Of a stretch of DNA of 64,000 bases, positions 60,416 to 64,000 are shown piece by piece (positions within the stretch are counted from its first letter, which is position 1; every line of letters starts with the position of its first letter). The position numbers and the translations under genes are program-made. The notes beneath the pieces are model-generated. The model made no database searches, was not told the origin of the DNA, and saw only the letters and a list, made by a program, of their open reading frames with translations. Source of the DNA: Bosea vestrisii. Lineage in GTDB: Bacteria; Pseudomonadota; Alphaproteobacteria; Rhizobiales; Beijerinckiaceae. Location: NCBI RefSeq assembly GCF_030144325.1, contig NZ_CP126307.1, positions 4,554,001 through 4,618,000 on the forward strand, in the 5' to 3' direction.

Positions 60416-63409
60416 ATGACCGACAAGACCGCCGAAAAGCCCGAAACGACCGACTATTCGCAGACGCTGTTCCTGCCGCAGACGGAGTTCCCGATGCGCG
60501 CCGGGCTGCCGCAGCGCGAGCCCGAGCTGCTCGCCCGCTGGGCCAAGATGGACCTCTACCGCAAGCTGCGCGAGGCCGGCAAAGGCCGCGACCGCTTCGT
60601 GCTGCATGACGGCCCGCCTTATGCGAACGGCAACATCCATATCGGCCATGCGCTGAACAAGGTGCTGAAGGATCTGGTGACGCGCTCGCAGCAGATGCTC
60701 GGCTACGACTCGAACTATGTGCCGGGCTGGGACTGCCACGGCCTGCCGATCGAGTGGAAGATCGAGGAACAGTACCGCGCCAAGGGCCTGAACAAGGACG
60801 ATGTCCCGGTCGTCGAGTTCCGCAAGGAATGCCGCGTCTTCGCCGAGAAATGGGTCGATATCCAGCGCAACGAGTTCAAGCGCCTCGGCGTCGAGGGCGA
60901 CTGGGACGATCCCTACCTGACCATGGCCTATGGCGCCGAGGCGCAGATCGCCCGCGAGATCATGAAGTTCGCGCAGAACGGCCAGCTCTATCGCGGCTCC
61001 AAGCCGGTGATGTGGTCGGTGGTCGAGAAGACCGCGCTCGCCGAGGCCGAGGTCGAATACGAGGAGCATACGAGCGACACGATCTTCGCCGCGTTTCCGG
61101 TGCTCGGTTCCGGCACGCTCGCCGGCGCGGCGGTACTGATCTGGACGACGACGCCCTGGACGATCCCGGGCAACCGCGCGATCTCGTTCCACAACAAGAT
61201 CGCCTACGGCCTCTACCGGATCACGGCTGCTCCGGAAGGCAACTGGGCCAAGGTCGGGGCGAGCTATGTGCTGGCCAAGAACCTCGCCGAGTCGGTGTTC
61301 AAGGCCGCCAAGGTCGAGGCGTATGAGCTGGTGCGCGATGTTGCTGCGAGCGATCTCGCCGGCCTCGCCAGCGCCCATCCGCTGCGCGGCCACGGCTACG
61401 AGTTCGACGTGCCCCTGCTCGACGGCGACCATGTCACCGACGATGCCGGTACCGGTTTCGTCCACACCGCGCCGGGCCATGGCCGCGAGGACTTCGACGT
61501 CTGGACGGCCAATGGCCGCATGCTGGCCGAGCGCGGCATCGAGACACGCATCCCCTACACCGTCGACGCCGATGGCCGCTTCACCAAGGAGGCTCCGGGC
61601 TTCGAGGGCGCACAGGTCATCACCGACAAGGGCGAGAAGGGCAACGCCAACGAGGTCGTGATCAAGGCACTGGCTGCCTCGGGCAATCTCGTCGCGCGCG
61701 GCCGCCTCAAGCACCAATACCCGCATTCATGGCGCTCGAAGAAGCCGGTGATCTTCCGCAACACGCCGCAATGGTTCATCGCCATGGACAAGCCCTATGG
61801 CGAGGCGGGCGCCCCCGACCTGGAGGCCCCCGCGCCGACAGCCGGCGGCAATGCCGACACGCTGCGCAATCGGGCGCTGAGCGCGATCAAGCAGACGCAG
61901 TGGGTTCCCGCCGCCGGCGAGAACCGCATCAACGGAATGATCGCCAACCGGCCGGACTGGGTGGTCTCGCGCCAGCGCGCCTGGGGCGTGCCGATCACCG
62001 TCTTCGTCGAGAAGGAGAGCAAGGAGATCCTGCTCGACCCGAAGGTCAACGCCGCGATCGCCGAAGCCTTCGAGCAGGAGGGCGCCGACGCCTGGTTCAC
62101 CGACACCGACGGCGCTCGTTTCCTCAAGCCCCATGGCTATGACCCAGCCAAGTACGAGCGTGTCACCGACGTGCTCGATGTCTGGTTCGATTCCGGCTCG
62201 ACCCACGCCTTCACGCTGGAGAAGCGCGCCGATCTCAAGACCCATCGCGTCGTCGATGGCGGCCGCGACAAGGTGATGTATCTGGAAGGCTCGGACCAGC
62301 ATCGCGGCTGGTTCCATTCGAGCCTGCTGGAGAGCTGCGGCACGCGTGGCCGCGCGCCCTTCGACGTGGTGCTGACCCACGGCTTCTGCCTCGACGAGAA
62401 GGGCGAGAAGATGTCGAAGTCGAAGGGCAACGTCACCGCCCCGCAGGACATCATCAAGGACAGCGGCGCCGACATTCTGCGCCTCTGGGTGGCGGCTGCC
62501 GACTATTCCGACGATCTGCGCATCGGCAAGGAGATCCTCAAGACCTTCGTCGAGACCTATCGCAAGCTGCGCAACACCATGCGCTGGATGCTCGGCACGC
62601 TCGCCCATTTCGACGAGGCGATCCGCATCTCCGAGCCGGCCTCGATGCCGGAGCTGGAGCGGCTGATGCTGCATCGCCTCGCCGAGCTCGGCCCGCAGGT
62701 CGAGGAAGCCTACCGGACCTATGACTACAAGAAGGTCGTGACCCTGCTCTCGCAGTTCATGAACACCGAGCTCTCGGCCTTCTATTTCGACGTCCGCAAG
62801 GACGCGCTCTACTGCGATCCGCGCTCCAGCCATGTCCGCAAGAGCGCGCTGACCGTGGTTGATCATCTCTTCCGCTGCCTGACGACCTGGCTCGCGCCGA
62901 TCCTGGTCTTCACCGCGGAAGAAGCCTGGCTCGAACGCTATCCGGACGCCAGGACCGGCGAGGCTTCCGTCCATCTCGAGCTCTTCGCCAAGGCGGATGA
63001 GGCCTGGCTCGCCCCCGAGCTGGCCGAGCGCTGGGCCAAGGTTCGCCGCGTGCGCCGCGTCGTCACCGGCGCGCTCGAGCTGGAGCGCGCCGGCAAGCGC
63101 ATCGGCTCCTCGCTCGAGGCTGCGTCGATCGTCCACATCGCCGATCCTGATCTGCGCGCGGCACTAAGCGGGCTCGACCTTGCCGAGATCTGCATCACCT
63201 CCGGTGCGAAGATCGCGGACGGGGAGGGGCCGGCCGATGCCTTCCGCCTGCCGGACGTGCCTGGCGTCGCGGTCGTGCCGACACGGGCCTCGGGCATCAA
63301 ATGCGCCCGCTCCTGGAAGTATTTCGATCCGGCCACGGCCGAGCCGGGTTTCCCCGAGGTGACGCCGCGCGACGCCAAGGCGCTGCGCGAGCTCGGGCGC
63401 GCGGCATGA
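60416..63409 (+). CDS. ileS: Isoleucyl-tRNA synthetase
   Basis: A 997-residue class I synthetase. HIGH at residues 75-78 (GNIHIGH), the editing domain with TTTPWTIPGN and the KMSKS loop at 665-669. The C-terminal end CARSWKYFD lacks the Cys4 zinc finger seen in E. coli IleS, as in many alphaproteobacteria. I chose ATG 60416; ATG 60371 in frame is possible. lspA overlaps its stop by four bases. Confidence 0.95.
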   Translation: MTDKTAEKPETTDYSQTLFLPQTEFPMRAGLPQREPELLARWAKMDLYRKLREAGKGRDRFVLHDGPPYANGNIHIGHALNKVLKDLVTRSQQMLGYDSNYVPGWDCHGLPIEWKIEEQYRAKGLNKDDVPVVEFRKECRVFAEKWVDIQRNEFKRLGVEGDWDDPYLTMAYGAEAQIAREIMKFAQNGQLYRGSKPVMWSVVEKTALAEAEVEYEEHTSDTIFAAFPVLGSGTLAGAAVLIWTTTPWTIPGNRAISFHNKIAYGLYRITAAPEGNWAKVGASYVLAKNLAESVFKAAKVEAYELVRDVAASDLAGLASAHPLRGHGYEFDVPLLDGDHVTDDAGTGFVHTAPGHGREDFDVWTANGRMLAERGIETRIPYTVDADGRFTKEAPGFEGAQVITDKGEKGNANEVVIKALAASGNLVARGRLKHQYPHSWRSKKPVIFRNTPQWFIAMDKPYGEAGAPDLEAPAPTAGGNADTLRNRALSAIKQTQWVPAAGENRINGMIANRPDWVVSRQRAWGVPITVFVEKESKEILLDPKVNAAIAEAFEQEGADAWFTDTDGARFLKPHGYDPAKYERVTDVLDVWFDSGSTHAFTLEKRADLKTHRVVDGGRDKVMYLEGSDQHRGWFHSSLLESCGTRGRAPFDVVLTHGFCLDEKGEKMSKSKGNVTAPQDIIKDSGADILRLWVAAADYSDDLRIGKEILKTFVETYRKLRNTMRWMLGTLAHFDEAIRISEPASMPELERLMLHRLAELGPQVEEAYRTYDYKKVVTLLSQFMNTELSAFYFDVRKDALYCDPRSSHVRKSALTVVDHLFRCLTTWLAPILVFTAEEAWLERYPDARTGEASVHLELFAKADEAWLAPELAERWAKVRRVRRVVTGALELERAGKRIGSSLEAASIVHIADPDLRAALSGLDLAEICITSGAKIADGEGPADAFRLPDVPGVAVVPTRASGIKCARSWKYFDPATAEPGFPEVTPRDAKALRELGRAA

Positions 63410-63906
63410 AGACCGAGATGACGCCGGCGCGTCGCCTCGGCGTCTGGATCGTCGCGCTGACTTTCGTGCTCGACCAGGCGCTGAAGCTCTGGCTGCTCTT
63501 CGGCGCACGCCTTGCCGAGGAGGGGCCGTTCCAGCTCGCCTCCTTCCTGGAGATCGTGCTCGCCTGGAACCGCGGCATCTCCTACGGCCTGTTCCAGCAA
63601 TCGACCGATATCGGCCGCTGGGCGCTCGTGGTGCTCTCCATCGTCGCGGCGATCTGGCTCTGGCGCTGGATGTGGCGGACAGGGGATCGGCTGACGGTGG
63701 TGAGCCTGGCGCTCATTATCGGTGGCGCACTCGGCAATGGGCTCGATCGCATCGTCTACGGCGCAGTCGTCGACTTCGTGCATTTTCATGTCGGCAGCTT
63801 CAGCTGGTACATCTTCAACATCGCCGACGCGGCGATCGTCTTCGGCGTGCTCGGACTGCTCTACGAGTCGCTGCGGCCGGGAGCGGACCGTTCGAAATCC
63901 GCCTGA
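63406..63906 (+). CDS. lspA: Lipoprotein signal peptidase (signal peptidase II)
   Basis: A 166-residue inner-membrane aspartic protease cleaving lipoprotein signal peptides. Four membrane helices; the catalytic dyad is Asp123 in VVDFVHFH and Asp141 in FNIADAAI, with WNRGISYGLF and GGALGNGLDR also conserved. ATGA overlap with ileS indicates coupling. Confidence 0.95.
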   Translation: MKTEMTPARRLGVWIVALTFVLDQALKLWLLFGARLAEEGPFQLASFLEIVLAWNRGISYGLFQQSTDIGRWALVVLSIVAAIWLWRWMWRTGDRLTVVSLALIIGGALGNGLDRIVYGAVVDFVHFHVGSFSWYIFNIADAAIVFGVLGLLYESLRPGADRSKSA

Positions 63907-64000
63907 ACAGCGCTGTGGCCGCCTGCAAACCGGCTGGCCACAGGCCATTTACGTCATTCCGGCAAAAGGGCTCCCGATTTTGCCGGATATGGGTTAAAAG
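63907..64000. other. Non-coding tail of the window
   Basis: 94 bases after lspA. I see no gene start; GGCCACAGGCC and GGCAAAA...TTTTGCC are small inverted repeats. The next gene presumably begins beyond the window. Confidence 0.4.

Noticed and set aside
63301..63409. IleS lacking the C-terminal zinc finger as a defect
   Set aside because: Many alphaproteobacterial IleS proteins end this way; it is a lineage feature, not a truncation.

Overview
The window is GC-rich, densely packed chromosomal DNA from an alphaproteobacterium. Gene content points to the Hyphomicrobiales (Bosea or a close relative). The signs are a zwf-pgl-eda Entner-Doudoroff set, a PodJ-like coiled-coil/Sel1 polar protein, a DUF3305/DUF3306/TorD formate dehydrogenase locus, a MerR-linked beta-oxidation operon, and many copies of the palindromic extragenic repeats common in that order. 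The genus is an inference, not a measurement. I see no tRNA, rRNA, CRISPR array, phage or IS element.

Layout. 1-575 is the end of a peptide-type ABC ATPase. 834-3816 holds zwf, pgl and eda (sugar acid catabolism). 3813-10349 is mixed metabolism: DUF2239 and a GIY-YIG protein from back-to-back promoters, an LhgO-like FAD oxidase, an M20 amidohydrolase, purC, a frameshifted glycine-rich secreted protein and a threonine-dehydratase-like enzyme. 10501-17511 is an argE-like deacetylase followed by a complete five-gene peptide ABC transporter. 17638-18891 is an O-antigen-ligase-like membrane protein.

The centre (19072-39467) is a formate dehydrogenase and molybdenum-cofactor region: DUF2478, fdhD, mobA, Mrp and a TusA-like protein; a large 4Fe-4S protein divergent from a run of DUF4444 ligase-like, DUF6505, DUF6352, DUF3305, DUF3306 and an HTH-TorD fusion; then the Tat peptide protein, catalytic, Fe-S and cytochrome b subunits, mobB and moeA. 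A toxin-antitoxin pair and a WD40-cytochrome c protein are embedded. Most of the accessory proteins have no known biochemical role. Together they look like a dedicated assembly and regulation module for a periplasmic, cysteine-type, membrane-anchored formate dehydrogenase, and this is the best candidate for an undescribed system here.

39472-44817 holds a TIGR02186/TauE pair and the PodJ-like protein. 45186-51416 is a MerR regulator plus acyl-CoA dehydrogenase, thiolase and FadJ-type genes behind a 20-bp palindrome. 51417-58441 holds a LysR remnant, a degenerate peptide deformylase, an omega-aminotransferase, a frameshifted TPR protein, an EAL protein, a HAD phosphatase and a CheY-like receiver. 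58720-63906 is MaoC, ribF, ileS and lspA.

Five genes carry apparent frameshifts, and the indels I can place lie in G/C homopolymer runs. Sequencing or assembly error should be excluded before calling them pseudogenes.
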